Shown here: one piece after another, positions 34,505-48,700 of the stretch
Layout of the letters: every line of letters begins with the position of its first letter
Position numbering within the stretch: position 1 is the first letter of the stretch
Assembly: GCA_013398055.1 (NCBI GenBank)
Contig: VZRS01014451.1
Coordinates: 93,007 to 157,006, forward strand
From: Ifrita kowaldi
Taxonomy: Eukaryota; Chordata; Aves; Passeriformes; Cinclosomatidae
Reading direction: 5' to 3'
Length of the DNA stretch: 64,000 bases
Translations under genes and position numbers: made by a program
The notes under the pieces: generated by a model
The model's input: only the letters and a program-made list of their open reading frames with translations
Database searches by the model: none
Told to the model about the DNA's origin: nothing

Positions 34505-37500
34505 AGTTTAACTTTTTTAGTTTTACTGTTTTACCACTGCATATATGATGTGTGTTCTGGTTGCTGTATAAAAGATTTACTATATCAGGAAGGTGTTTGG
34601 GGTACCTGTCACGCTTGGCTGTGTGCGTAGTGGCAGTTCCATTGCAATTACAATTTTGAATCCCTTTTAAAAGAGGCAGGACCATTCAAGACTCAAGGCA
34701 TCAGGGATGTATTTAGCGTCCTTCTGGAAAGACCTGAGCTGGCTGGACACATAACAGCTGTTAAATGAGCTTCTAATGGTGTTAGATGAGCCACTAAGAA
34801 CCAAAGAATGCCAGGCTTCTCTTTTCTGTGATGATTTAGTGCTCAATAGCAGTAAAATAATCTAGGCAATGCACTAGGGAGAATTGCTGCTTTTCTCAAG
34901 TGGTTCTTTAACTTTTAAGATAAGCTTCATGGTGTTTCCAGTGATAATAATGATTAATGCTTCCTTTGCTGTTGACTGCTCTAGGGTTTGTTTCTTGATA
35001 GTTTATATACTATATGAGAAGTTTACCACTGTCTCTCCCAGCAGGTCACTTCCAGCCATGCCTAACTGCTTAATTAATTGAGTCATTATGATAATGGATT
35101 CATATTTGGTTTTACAAATCTGTGTGAGTGCCTTCTTCCCTGAGGACACCACTGTACTTTGTTCTGAGAGGTGTGAAAAGCAAGAAGGAAAGTTTAACTG
35201 CCAAATAACTGCACCTAGGAGCATTCAGAGACTTGGAAGGGAACAGCTCAGGAAATGATTCCATGCTGCTGCTCACTTTAAAGTATGTTCTGTCTTGTGA
35301 AATGGTGTGCTTTCAGAGGAAGGACTGTTTGGCAAAAGAGAAAGCAGAGCTTGTAGAATGTTAGCAGCGGGATCCTTCCCATGTAATCCTATATAAATAA
35401 TCTGCTGGAGAAATTGTTCCTTGTACTGATTACTGTATGCATGGAGCCAAAACACAGGGATATACAGGATGGTGTTGGAGTATCTATTATTGGCAAAATA
35501 CAGGGAGATGTAGGATCGTATGGAAGTATGTATTCATATAGACAACGAAGGTTGTGATGGACCTACAAAATCCTTCCCTTGTACTGGGGCAGGGAAGGGA
35601 GGAAAATGTCTCATGAATCCAGTTAAAATTTTTTCTTAACATTTCTCCTTTAATTTTTTTTTCTGTAAGCAAGAGTAGTTTATGTGTGAAAGCTTCATCC
35701 TGGCTAGCCATACTTTGTCTATCCTGTGAAGCCAGGGCCTGATGTTGAAAGTCAGGAACACAGGAGTCTGTCATCTCTGATGTGTCTGGCAGCTTGGCAG
35801 AATAGGCTGGATGTGTAGAGCAGGGGAGCATTGCAGAATGCTTGCAGTGAGACTTAACGTGGTCTCGACTTTAGTATTTCTAGCCTTTGCCAGAGACTGC
35901 TAGCCATTTTAAAACAGCTGCTTTACCTTGTTTTATGGCCAAATACCTTTGCTCTTTCCTGTTTTTTTTCCCAGTCTTATCTTGCCACTTAAAAATAGAA
36001 CATTATATTTTCCTGCAAAGCAAATGGTGATCAGTTAATGGTGAAGATCATTAATTACATTGTTAAGTTAAAAACTGTACACCTGCAATATTTTTTCCAG
36101 ATAATAATGGTGTTTGCACTGTAAGTTGGATTTAAATGTGTGCTCCTTTGAAACAATTTGGAATGTGATCACTGTTTTCCAAACAGCTGGAAAAGCCACA
36201 GTGATGGTGTTCAACCTGTGAATATTTGCTCAGATTTTTATTCCCCCCGCCCCCCACTCTCCACCATAACCTTGTTGCTGTCAACTCAGAATCTGCCCCT
36301 TGATCTTGGTCTGTGGCCTTGCCTATACTGGGAATTTCTTGGGAGATGGAAGACAATTTGACTAAAGATGTAAAAACAGCACACAGAAGTCCAGATTATA
36401 AGGAAAAAAAAAAGTACTCTACTGCCATTGTGATTTCCTGCTACATGTAGGTTCAACTCTGAGATGTGTTTTGACTTGATGCATTTATCTAGTCAGTCCT
36501 GTATCTGTGCTGTCCCTGAGTAGTTCGAAGCTAAGTATTGAACCAGTTCTTTCAGTGTGTTTGGGGTTCTGCCCAAGATCACCTTGCAGCACCTTTCAAC
36601 AGTAGGGTTTGCCAAGACTTGCAGGGGTGTTGCACTGTGGTGCCAGCACTGAGCTACTGCGAGTGACAATGTCATGTTGTCAGCAGACTTGTTGAATCCC
36701 AGTATGTTCTGGGTTTTTTTTTTTACCATGCTTTTAAAAACTTTTGTTATATTTTAAAAAAGTATGGTGCTGTGATTACTCTTTCTGTACCCTTCCAGTG
36801 TCCCAAGATTTCAGAATATGGAATAAGATGGATAGTTTTTGCTTGAAAACTAACTTTGGATCACGTAGGAGTTACTGTGTTTATTTCTTTTACCCCCATA
36901 GTAATGTTGAAAGCTTTATTATTTTTGTTGCCATGATAACATAGTGGTGACTCTTTAGTTCATGTGTAACTATAGTTTCAGAGATGAAAACCCCATGCTT
37001 CATGTGTGTTTAAGATTGATGGTAAGAGAAAGAAAGGCAGACATTCTCTAAGGATGCTATGCAGCACAATAAAAGGTCGTTTGCTTTTTTTTTTAATAAG
37101 CTTCTTCCCCAAAAGCAGTTATGGCTACACTGCTGATTAAAAAGAGGATGCTGGAGAAACAAATGAGAAAGCACAGCCAAGAGATTATTTCATTGAATAT
37201 GAGAGGAGTCTTTGTGATCACTCTGTAGAAGGATGAGACTTTTAAACCACTGTCTGAGAATAGAAATGAATTTATTTTCTTCTTCATTTGGCTTTGAGGA
37301 TGTCAGATATCTCTCTTGTGTTTGCTGTCAGTGAGGTTAAAGAGGACACAATGTCTCTTGTGCTGGACTGTTTGGCTGTAGCCCCAGCCTGCACAGCCAG
37401 TCTCCCTGCTGACCACAGATGTACAGGTGGGGAAATCACTTTGGAATAGCTTTTACTGAAGTAGACTGTCTCAAATATGACAAATATTTGTGTCTTTGTG

Positions 37501-39562
37501 TGACAAGTTGTTAGTTACTCTTCCTGCAGCAGCTGGCTTTAAATCTTAGTATATTTATGTCATGTTATCTTTCTGCAAGTGATTCTTCCTTTTTGCATAG
37601 AAGGATGGAGGTTGTGTACATTACTCTCCCAAGCAACATAAAAAGCTGAAGATTCTTAGAGGCTGATCCTAGCTAGCATTCAGCATTCACCTTTTGTAGG
37701 AATGTGTCCTGAAGCTATTTAGGCTTCTTATTTTTCCAGACTGATGGAGTCTCTTTTAGCCTCAGGATTTTTATTTTCAGTGCAATAATGACACTCTCTT
37801 GGCTTCATTGTTCTCTACCATTTTTCTGAATTTTTCAATGCTTGAAGCAATTTCACCTTGGTATTTGATTGCTCTCTTGGAGTCTGTGCACTCTCACCAG
37901 GTTGGATACTTTCTCTTTGGACTTGCTCTCCCTTCCTGCAGCTGCTGTGGCAGTGTGGTATTGTGGTAATTCAGGTAGGTCATAAACAACTCTTGACAGA
38001 GGCCTTGCTATAAACTGAATTTCTTGGCTATTTGGGAATCCTTTAGTCAAGGAACCAATCCTTGACTGCCAGTTCCTGAAATCAAGGCCTCCTGCTGCAG
38101 TGTAGGGAATCAGAATGCCTGACATTTCATTCTTTCCTGCTCTGCCCTGTACGGTTGTCTCAAAGAGGAATTCAGTTGTCTTCTTACATTGCCTTTGGAA
38201 TTTGCCAGCACTGTTAAAACTCCGTTATTTTGGTAAGAAGCCCCCAGATGGTGTTATATTCCATGGGTCCTATAAATTATAATTTTTGACATTGAAAATA
38301 TTTTCAGAATGGAATTATCCATACTTAAATGGATGAGGAAGATAACTGAAGGATGCAAGTAGTATTATGCTAATCAGTTTCACAGGAAACAATGGCAAGA
38401 GCTGCAGTGATGGAACAATGTAATGAGTTACTTTATTCATGTGTTTGAGAAGGGATAAAATAATCTCAACCTGCAGTTTTTAGGAGGGCAAATAAACTTT
38501 CCTAAGACGTTTACTTTGGATACAAACGGAAAGGGATTTCAGAATGATTGCTTCTGTAGCCAAGCAAAACTAGAGGCTACTGTTACCAGAAGTCAGCAGT
38601 TATTATTTTTCTTAAAATCTGTGTAGTTCTGCTTTATTTTTCAAATATATCTTGCTTTATAAGGTTACAACCATGTGAACAAAAATCTGCTTTCTATGAA
38701 ATATCTACTTCTGCTGCTTTTGCAAAGTACTTTGGCATGTGTGTTTCTATAGAAAAGGCAGATTGCTTTCTCAAAACTCTTTAGACTTTCAGCGTGGTGA
38801 AACCTCCTTCTCCCAGAAGAGACACCACCAAGAGAAATACGCTTGGTGTTAGGCACCAAATAGCTGTTATTCTGGACACTGCACATTATGTATTGGGCAT
38901 AAATACATATCTTGCCAGAATATACAGATTTTGAACTGGTAACCTGTTTATTCTTCAGAGATTCTTTTATCTATGGGAGGGTCTGCTCAATAGAAAAACC
39001 TTTCTTTTAGCGGGTTGTCAAATCTAAATAAGATCTCATAGAAAAATCAGCTCATTAAAAGGTGTAATTGCAAAGTATATGAAAAGCGCTGGGAAGAACC
39101 TGCATTACTGTAGCCATGTCTACAAGGTATAGTTTAGTGTGGGTATTAGTGAGAATTGAAAATCCTGCAATTGAGCCTGGTTTAATTTCTTCCTGACACT
39201 TGTTCTTCTGAATGTTTATGCATATAAAAGCTCTAATTTTTTTTTCCAAAGATGGAGAAATATCAGCTGAAACAACCCCCTCCAAGTCTATTCTAGTAAT
39301 GACATATAACTAGTAAAAATACAAGTAGAGTTCTCAGTTCTTTTTTCCTTTGCAGAAGCAAATGGTGGAGGTATGAGTTTTAGAGCATATAAAAAAATTT
39401 TTAACTGTTACTGTGATTTGGGTGACAGAGGCATAACTGTGGCACTTCTTATGAAAATGTGTTATTCATAACTAACTTCCTATTACTAATTTTTGCTACC
39501 AGAATGTTATTTAAGGCCATGAAGTTCTCAGGTCCTATCTGCAATTTCTGGTAACCAACTGA

Positions 39563-39587
39563 TTTTTTTTTTTTTTTTTTCTTTTTT
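39563..39587 (+). repeat. Poly-T run
   Basis: Eighteen T, one C, six T. A mononucleotide repeat; no LINE body adjoins it. Confidence 0.9.
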
Positions 39588-42500
39588 AAAAGCAACCATT
39601 ACAACTATTCAGGTAATCTGTGGGACGTATTTTCTGGAGGAACTGTTTTCTCGTTTCTTATTACCATACTTGGATTGTGTAAGGAAAAGCTCTGCAAGAT
39701 GCATATTGCAAAATATTCTAAGCAGTGTTTTCTTGCCAAGGTCCAGGTGCTAATGCTGTTTGTGACTATCCTTTTGAACTTGCTGCCAGTGCTGACAGGA
39801 AGGTGGATGCTGTGGAGTTTGTAATTTCTGGCAGAGTCCCTGCAGCTCCCTGTTTGGGTGAAGAGGCTGTCTGGGGAGCACTGTTGGTGCTCTCCCTCCT
39901 GCTGTGGGATAGTCAGTCCTGCTCAGTCTGAGGGGATGAGGTAGAGAGTTTAGGGGTATGTGAGGAGCAGCCTCAGGCTCTCACAGGTAGGGAATTGTAG
40001 TTGTAAGCCAAGAGGGATGCAGAGGCTGAGGGTGTTGCTGTGCAGCTGAGGGGATATGGGACAAGGCATATAGAACATTATTACGCCTCTAATTTTCAGA
40101 GGATGTTTGTTCAGAAGTGTCATTTCTTATCTTTCTCATGTTAATTTATTTTGCAGTGGCTTATAATGACCATCCCAACTGCCTTGATTTTGTCCTCACT
40201 GGAGTTGCTATGTTTGGCCTTGCCACAGAGTTCATGTACTGAAGTGTCTTTTTGCTCACTGTTCCTCCAGATGCTTTGTTTTATGATAGCTATTTTCTGA
40301 TGATCCAAGCCTTGAAATAGTTGAATCTGTAAATATTTTTACTTAATCTTTGTTAGGCAACATTACTGCAGAGCATGTTATGACAGTCCTTCAATTCCAA
40401 GTAAGGGAAGCTAACATGCTTTCCTTTTTTCCCTGGGAGCTACAAAATTTTGGATGTTGAATGTAGTTCCTACTGTAAAGCAGCATGGCAAACCAATGCA
40501 CTGACTAACATGACCCTGAAATTAACAGAATGTGATGGTTCAGAGCAAACACCCTCCCTTGGGTTAGTTTACTGATAATTTCTTTTCTTGTCCTATAGAA
40601 ACTATTGGGTTAAAATAGGTCTAGATGCCTAGACCTTTAGATGTAGTGTTACACAGTTATGATTTGGGCAAGATGCATTTTAGCTTATTATTTCATATTG
40701 AGATATTTTAAAGAACCAATTAACTGAAAACATGAAGAAAATGTTTTATTTCTTGGTTTATCTTGCAATTATAAATGGAAACTGATTGTTTCCTTTTTTT
40801 TAGTTCTGTTTTTAGAGAGGTTGATGAGGCCAGCTTTTCTTGTGCTAGGTGGGACCTTCCTCTAAATACTGTCTTGGTGATTCTTCCAAGGCCTAGGAAG
40901 GTTTCAAAGCTGATGGATGAATTATTATTTCCTCTTCCTGTCTTCATTTTTTCAATCTTGTTGTGAAAGTAGGAAGCAGAGAACTGCAGGCTTGGTTATA
41001 AATTAAATCCTTGAGGCTTTTCACGGATGTTTTTTGTACTAATATGTTCTTATTTAGCAAAACCTTGGGTTTTGGCTGTTAATCCAAGCAAGATCTTTAA
41101 ATGATTAGTTAGGCCTTACAAGAGTACTTTTACAAAATGTTTATGTATGTTGATCAAGATGAATTAGAGATTATGTTTAAAGGATAAGTTTTTCTGGCAT
41201 CAGTGAGAGACAATTGCTGCTGTGCTGAAGCAACCTCAGGAAACTTCACCGCTTAAACTGCTGCATGTACTCATTGTGATATGCTTCTGATTGACTTCTC
41301 ATCTCCTCAGCAGCCTCTTGATAATGATAAAGCTGACAGCTTTACAAATGTGTGAAACAAAATAGTACAGGATAGCAAAGGCCTCATTGCTTTGGCAGAT
41401 GACTGTAGAACCTACTGTAGTAGCAGTGTCTACTCTTGAAAAGAAAACTAAGCTTGGGGCATTAAATTGTGTTGCCATTACGTAAGTTTCTATGAAAGTA
41501 AATTTAAAAGATAAATTTGGACTAGACAAACCTTTTTGAGGAGGGAACTATGTTAGAAAAAGATGACACAATTCTCCTAGATAATACTGCTCTGCTGAAA
41601 AATGTTGGTACTACATAGGTTCAGAATTTGTCACAGCTGTGCATCAGAGATAGGTGAAGAAGAAAAAATGGTCACTGAGACAGAGGTGTTACTCTAAATA
41701 CTAAAATAGCTCATACATATTTTTATTCCCACCCCAGCAATTCATGTAATGTAGACAGAAGCTTAGCATGTTCTGCTGCAGAGTGATGCAGTATGGACTA
41801 GAGTACTTTGAGAAATGAGAGGCTTATCTCTTGGATTATTCATTTTAATCATGGCAATGGACTTGTAAAGCACCACTTATAGACTCCTGGCTCTGTTCTT
41901 TGCCCTCTGCGTCAACCAGATGACCTCCCACCGAATTTGTGATGTAAATCACTACAAAAGTAGACTAAGCCAGATACTGCCTTTTTTTATCCACTGCACA
42001 CTTGTGGATGGGACTTCATAGATAGTAATGGAGGCATTTCTTAAAATAAGATGGAGACAGGGCACTGAAACAATTTGCCCACATGGACACTAAATATCAC
42101 CTGTATGTTGCTTACATCTCAAGTCTTTGGGCAGTTTTAGTGACATTCTAATGTTGGATTAGAAACATTTGGTAAGCCTGTGGCTCACCAGTGATGGTTA
42201 ATGTTAAAAGAAGAATCCTCTCAATGTCCTCAGAGAATGACTGAAGTAGATACATCTTTGCAGCCTTCACACTCAATATTTGAATACAGATCTCATTCTT
42301 GAGTACTGCATCTTCTGTTAATGTGTGCAAAAATCCTGGTTTAGATGTGTCATCTGTAAAATCTTGTTTCACTCACTGTTTCTAAAAGCAAGTAAAATCA
42401 GCTCTGATGTTTGCCATGAGCAACAGATAAATCTATTTAATCAGTAAAATTGCTTTGTTGCTGATTCATAGGGGTGTTCCCTGTGATCCCCTTTGTGTAT

Positions 42501-42660
42501 GTAGGCAAGGAGTAAAAAGACCCCCACCTTTGTGTGCAGTTCCTTTCAGAAGCAGGAAGAAAGCAGAGATGGAGTAATGTTTTCTACTTGTCCATAGCAG
42601 GAATGATAAATTTATAAAACAAGCATAAACATTTATATTGTAATGCCAATATGTTATTAC

Positions 42661-42714
42661 AGTTGGACTTGATGATCTTGAAGGTCTTTTCCAACCTAAA
42701 TGACTCTGGTTCTA
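42661..42714 (+). mobile_element. CR1 LINE 3' end fragment
   Basis: The 54 bases starting AGTTGGACTTGATGATCTTG and continuing with the 'AAGGTCTTTTCCAACCTAAATGA' type motif are the terminal part of avian CR1, plus orientation. The usual ATTCTATG terminal octamer is degenerate. Upstream sequence is not recognisable, so this is a very short 5'-truncated copy, as is normal for CR1. Confidence 0.8.
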
Positions 42715-45700
42715 CTTAGACCTCTCTTTCTGACATTGATTTTCTGAGTTGGGAATTTTCTTAATTGGTGAAGAAAGTCATTGTGTGTGGACAAATGTAT
42801 CCAGAGAACACCATGTAAAGTATAAAAATATACACACTTTGTCATCACTTTATAATCTTAATATTTCATTTATTTGGCCTGTTTTTATAGAGTTAAGAAG
42901 TGAATTACATGCTCTAGTCAAAACTGATTTGAGCGAGTTAATACTTTCAGGATAAAACCCACAACACTGTGTGAATTTAGCTACATGTAGCACATACTCA
43001 ACAGTAAAGCTGTTCTTATAGATGTGATGACTATTTGAGATGTGCAATAAGTAAAGAAAGGATGTGAAACTGATTTGCCTAACATAGACATTCATTTAAA
43101 ACTCACTGTATATAGATTTAAAAACAAGTAGCTGCATTTGTTTATCCCTTTTCTGATATCAACACAAGCAAGAGATTTAACAGAAACTAGAAATATGAAA
43201 TGTTGTATGATCTAAAAGTGCCTTTGACATGATGGGGGTCAAGACTTTGCTTGGAACCTGTCCATTGTGAATCTATGTGTAGCAGATCATCTGTTTATGA
43301 TTCTTCACACATTCAAAGTCCAGTGGCTGAGTATGAGACTGAATGAGTGTGAAGAGTACAGACTTCATCAGCCAGGCATATAAATAGAGTTTACTGGCAC
43401 TCTGGGTACACAGACTGCACAAGTACCTTTTGCCCAGCTCCAAGGTGTACTTTGGCTTCTCACTCTTCTGCTGAGCAAAAAGACAAGCAAAACATGTTGA
43501 GTGTCACTTGGGGTGGGACATCTGTAGGGGTGTGTGTCATCCTTAAAGTTTTAATGAGGTTTTTCAACAGATAGAAGTAACTTTTTCTTTACAAATAAAA
43601 ATAAGTGGAATGATTGATTCAGTCTTTGCTGTTTTCCAGTGTCCTAAATGGCCTTGAGTGTCACAGTAGGCTTAAGTGGCTTGCTAAGGAAATTTAGGCT
43701 TATGCAAAGTTACTTTGGCCTTCTAAAAAAACCTTTTTAATTTGTTTCACTGTGTATTCTGGAGCCTGCAGACAGCTGTCAAGCTCACAATTTAGTGTTG
43801 CCTTTGAAAAATTCAGGGTCAGTTGTGGTAAAGGAGTGTAACTTTTGTGGCTCTGAGGGCAATAACTTGATTTTGTGAAGAAGTGGCATCGCGTTTAGGA
43901 ATAAGCAGCAGGTTAGAGTTTGAATTACAGAAAATCTGTTTGAGGACTGAACTATTTGACTTCTCTCTGTACCAACTGCTGTTACATGTCTTTGTCCAAT
44001 ATTCATCCAAACAGGATAAAAAGGGTGAAGTACTGCAAGAGGAGCAGCTTTGCAGCTCATAAGAAAATGGAGTGCTACGCAGATGGCACTGTTTTCAAAA
44101 AGTAGAATATTTTTCAGTCCCAAATTAGGGGATTCATCACATACAGAAGTTGTGCCTGGGTTCATGCTTCAGCTGATCCTTGACCTGCAATTTTTGAGGT
44201 CACTGACTGGTATAGATGTGGAAACATGAATGGGAAACCACCATAACAGATGCACTGCTAATAAGGACGTTGCAAATACTTTGAGAAAAAAAAATTAATC
44301 AACATAAATTATTTAAGTACAATAGTGGGATAATTGTGGACTAGAGTTTAGCAGCAGCTGTCAGCAAACAGGATTTGGAGATTCCTCTCTATTTGTGAGC
44401 ATTATAGAAATAAACTGATTCATATGTAACGCTCATAGTTCAGTGCTAGCAGGGAAGACCTGCTAAAAGCTACCAGAGTTCTTAGCAAACTCAAAGTTTC
44501 ACGTATGTTGCAAAGCTAGGGAGGAATGCCCATAAAACTCTTGATTGTGGAACACCCAGTTAATCCTAATAGTTCTGTTCCTCAGGCTGTCCTCCAGCCT
44601 CACCAGCAGAGAAGTGAATCATCCTTGTCTCTTGATGGACAGGGAAGAACATGCTGTCAGTGAAAAAAATTGTGGCTTTTTTTTTTCTGTTACCCTGCAA
44701 CTCAGTAATGCTCTGAAAGAAAAGTCAGCAGAGCAGAAGACTTCTCAAAGAGAGCCATGTCTGGAGGTAAGAAAAATCCCAGACTTTGCTCATGCAGTTT
44801 TTGTCACCCCGCGTTCCTTTTGCTGGACTTTGCAGTTCAGGAGGTGAGCCTGCAGCTCTCCTTATGCAGTACTGCTTCTGCCCCATTACATACTTGATCT
44901 AGAACAGGATCTGAAGGACTGACCATAGTATTGATAATGAGTAACTTCATCTGTCTGCTGCATGTACATTTTCAAATACTCCACTTCTGCAGCAGTATTT
45001 GGATGGTACAAAGAGACGCTGTGTTTTTAACAATGTAGATGCAAGGGGTTTAACAGTTTTTGCAATTACTGGAGCTGTAAGTCTGCAATCAATTATTTAG
45101 TATTTATTTGCCATTTTTATCACATTTCCAAAGCAAAGTGACAATTAGATTTAGAGCTTACACAGTACATCCCTCTATGACAAGCTTTGCAGAATTCCAC
45201 TTTCCCATTCAGCTGGAGTGAGCAATGGGTTTTGATGGTGTGCAGTGTATCATTAGGGATTTTCTCCCCCTTTATTATCTATGTAGGGTTGTGTTCTGAG
45301 CTTGGATCAGTAAATTTCCCTACGTTTCACTAAATGTTGCTTTCCTGTTAGTTACAATCCTAGCTTATGAGAACCTGCTTTTTATGCTCTCCCTCTGGCT
45401 CCGTCAGTACAGGTGGTACACAGATGAGAACAACCTGCTTACTGCTTCAGCCTGAAGTGTTAGGGAACTATGTCTTTATCTACCTACGAGATGAAAGGCG
45501 TTCATTGACTGCCATGCCAGCCTGAGCCTCCTGAGGTTTGGTTGAAGTGAATGCCTAACATACTAGATTTTTGCAGGGATTCTGCTGCAGTGGGTGTGCT
45601 TCTGTTGCTGTAGGTAGATAGTTACAGTTTGCAGCTGTAGGACAAGACCACAGCAGGCAGCCTTGACTACAGTGCTGCCTGGTCTTGTGGGAAGCCTGCT

Positions 45701-48700
45701 GAGCTGGGCACGAGGCTGGCAGGGGCACAGTTTGGCAAGCTCCCCTGCTGTGGTTGTTTACTGGGTACCATATGCCATGTTCTGCCCTCCTTCTTGCTTC
45801 CCTCCCGCTCACTTGGGTATGGATGTTTTCCCACATTTGACCCCTTCCTCTCTGATTAAGCTACTTGATGCATATTGCTGAAGTAGCCAGGAGCAGGGTG
45901 GGTGAGACTCTGTCATGGCAGGGGGCAGAGAGGAGAGGGCTTTTATTGATGCTCTCATTTCTCCTGGGGCTATGGCAAGTGATTTTTTTATCTGGCTGTT
46001 TACAACAAGGAGCCGTTCTTTGAGTTCTGCATATTACAATGAAGCTATCTTGAGAATAGCATTTTCATTAATTCTATTGCATTTATAGAACATACCAAAG
46101 GTTAAACAACTGGAGTGATGGAATGTGGTTTTCCAACATAGCGCCGTGCTTTAATGAGGAGTCAGAAGGATATTGTTATAATAGAGGCTACAATTGTGAT
46201 TAAGAACCTACAGAAACCTCTTTAATTACATTGTCAGCAGTCTGCTGCTGTTGTTGGATGAATACTTAGTGCAGCCTGCATAGAGAAGGAAAGATGGTAG
46301 GGGGTTGCTTCTCATTTATCTTTAGATCCATCCATCCAAAAAACCTGTTACCATTTTTTAGGTCTAGAAGTAAATGTAGCTGCAGCAGATTTCATACAAA
46401 GGCCTTTGCTGTCATTATGGTTTTGCGCAATATTTCCTTTTACACGTGTATGTACAGATTGTTTCATTGAACAGCATGCTAAGAGTTTGGGAATCAAAAT
46501 TTGTAGTACAAATTAAATACATTTTGGGAAGCTGACACTGAAAATGGAAATAGTGGAGGAAAATGAACATATTGAACCACCCACTTAACTGCTTACTCAT
46601 TCTGTTTCTTGACACACTCAGCTTCTGCTGGGTTTGCTACAGCACAAAGATGACAAGAGATGATTCTTCATTTCCTTGTCCCTTGCATTGCTGTTCATGC
46701 TTGATGTGAATATTGTTATATGATCTTGATGATCTTGGAAGGCTGTGGGGAAGAGCAGACATCAGAGATGGAGTCCCTGCTTTGTTTCCTGGTCGAGGGT
46801 AGGTATCAGCTGTGTAACATAAGTTAGTAAGGACTTCTTTAACTCTTTGGCTATTTGTGCAATAAATTTTTTTGAATAGAAAGAGATTCCAGAAAGCAAA
46901 GACAAATGCTCCAGGGCCTGATTCTTACAAGCTTTCTACAAGTGATTGCCCCATCTCTGCCTTCTTGGGAAAACAACCTTCAAAACCAGCATCATATGCT
47001 TTTCACTACATGTGCTTTAAAATACAAGTTGAGGAGAGCTCAACTGGTACATGACTCCCCATCTAATAGTACATGACACACAAAAAGCTCTTTCAAATAG
47101 CCTTAGAGTAAGGTCGCAAAGTCAGGCATTCAAAGTTTAGGTGCTTGTGTGCAATTATGTATTTGAAACTTTCTCCTGACCTTTTCCAGACATTGGCAAG
47201 GCAACTTATTTTTCCTAGCTTTCCTGCTGAATTATTTTGGTATTTTTAAATTGGTTTGTTCTTTAAAGGCAGGCACCTGATGTGGAAAATTTCAGCTCCG
47301 AGTTGAAAGATGGCAAACCTAAAAACAACTGAAAAAGGCAAGCTTTTGCTATTGAGCAAAATTATCGATAGATGGTTTCGTTGGCTTGGCCTTCACTGTG
47401 AGTGACTTTTGGACTTATAGTTCAAAGAGAGCTAAAAATATTTTCTCAACACTATTTAGTCAGAGTTTACCTAACAGCAGTCTAATCTGCTGAAAAAATC
47501 TTGATGACAATCACAAGAAAGTCAGCATCAGTTTTGCTATTTCAGTTTCCTAACAGCCTGTGTAGGTCACACTGATACCCTTGGATTCTCACTTTCATGA
47601 GTAATGGGTTTGCATTAACATTATAAAGCTTTTACGTGGTGTGAAGAAGATAAAATTAAAAGCATCTAAGCTCAATTGCAAAAAGCCCCTCCCATCTTTT
47701 CGGCATTAGGAGAGTATTTGTGGCTCCATTCAATCCTATTGTCTCTGAAAAATTGTTTTCTACTGAAGTTTTCGGGTGAGCAGGACTGTAATTTTGCTTA
47801 CATGCACTCAAAGCTTTGCTATTTGATTCTATTCTCTAGGCAGCACACCGCAGACAAGTCTCAGTTGTGAAAAATTCAAAGAAAGCACACTGTTGAGCTG
47901 GTAAAGTCATCTGGGTCTTCCAGCCCTTTTCTGGGAACCATGGCTCTGTCACCAATGAACTGGATCAGATGAATGTAGTCCCTCAAAGGCAGCATCACTG
48001 GGCTAAGCTGGGCAGCTCCGGTGGCAGAGTATTGGGAATCAGAAGATGTGTAGGAACAGCTCAGTTCTTTGTCCACAGCAGAGAATGTCATGCTGTAAAT
48101 GTGCCTATCTTCCCCTTCAGGGGAAACAACTGTAGAGCTGTTTCTTTTTAATTGCTTGTGAGAAAAAAAGAATGGCACGTACAGCACCTTGTCATTGCCC
48201 CCTCAGCACACCCCGGGGTAGCGTGTTTTGTTCAGGTGAAATAGAGGTATTACTAATTCTTACAGAATTTTTCATAGTCTGTAGCAAAGATAATTAACAC
48301 AGAGATAATACATCTTCTTAGTGCTAATGCCTTGTTACAAATATAAGCAATTGGATTAAGAAATGAGGGAAAATGCATTTACTTCTTCCCAAAGCCTTAA
48401 TGGTTTGGTTAAACACCCCTGACAATTGGTCGATATTTTTTTACATAGATAGATGTACTTAGTTTGTTGCACTTTGGTGAAACAATTAGCAGCTTCCTCT
48501 GGGTGCATTTGTCTCAGCTTTTCAGCTGAGAGCAAGAGAGAGTGTGCCCTTGAATCGAGCTGTTACTCAGCCTTGGATGCTGCAGAGGGGTTTGCGGGAG
48601 AGCACAGCCAGGCTCTGTGGAGAACAGGGGCGTGAGGGATGCTGTTCTTCCTGCTGAGAGTCCAGCCTGGGGCCAGGTTAGAGCTAGTCCCACCAAAGCC

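Noticed and set aside
43785..44165. 126-codon minus-strand frame, and similar frames at 24957-25343 and 51322-51699
   Set aside because: No recognisable domain, no splice context, typical chance frames in intronic sequence.
46700..46745. Possible CR1 3' end (TGATCTTGATGATCTTGGAAGG)
   Set aside because: Only about 20 bases resemble the CR1 end and no flanking similarity is visible.
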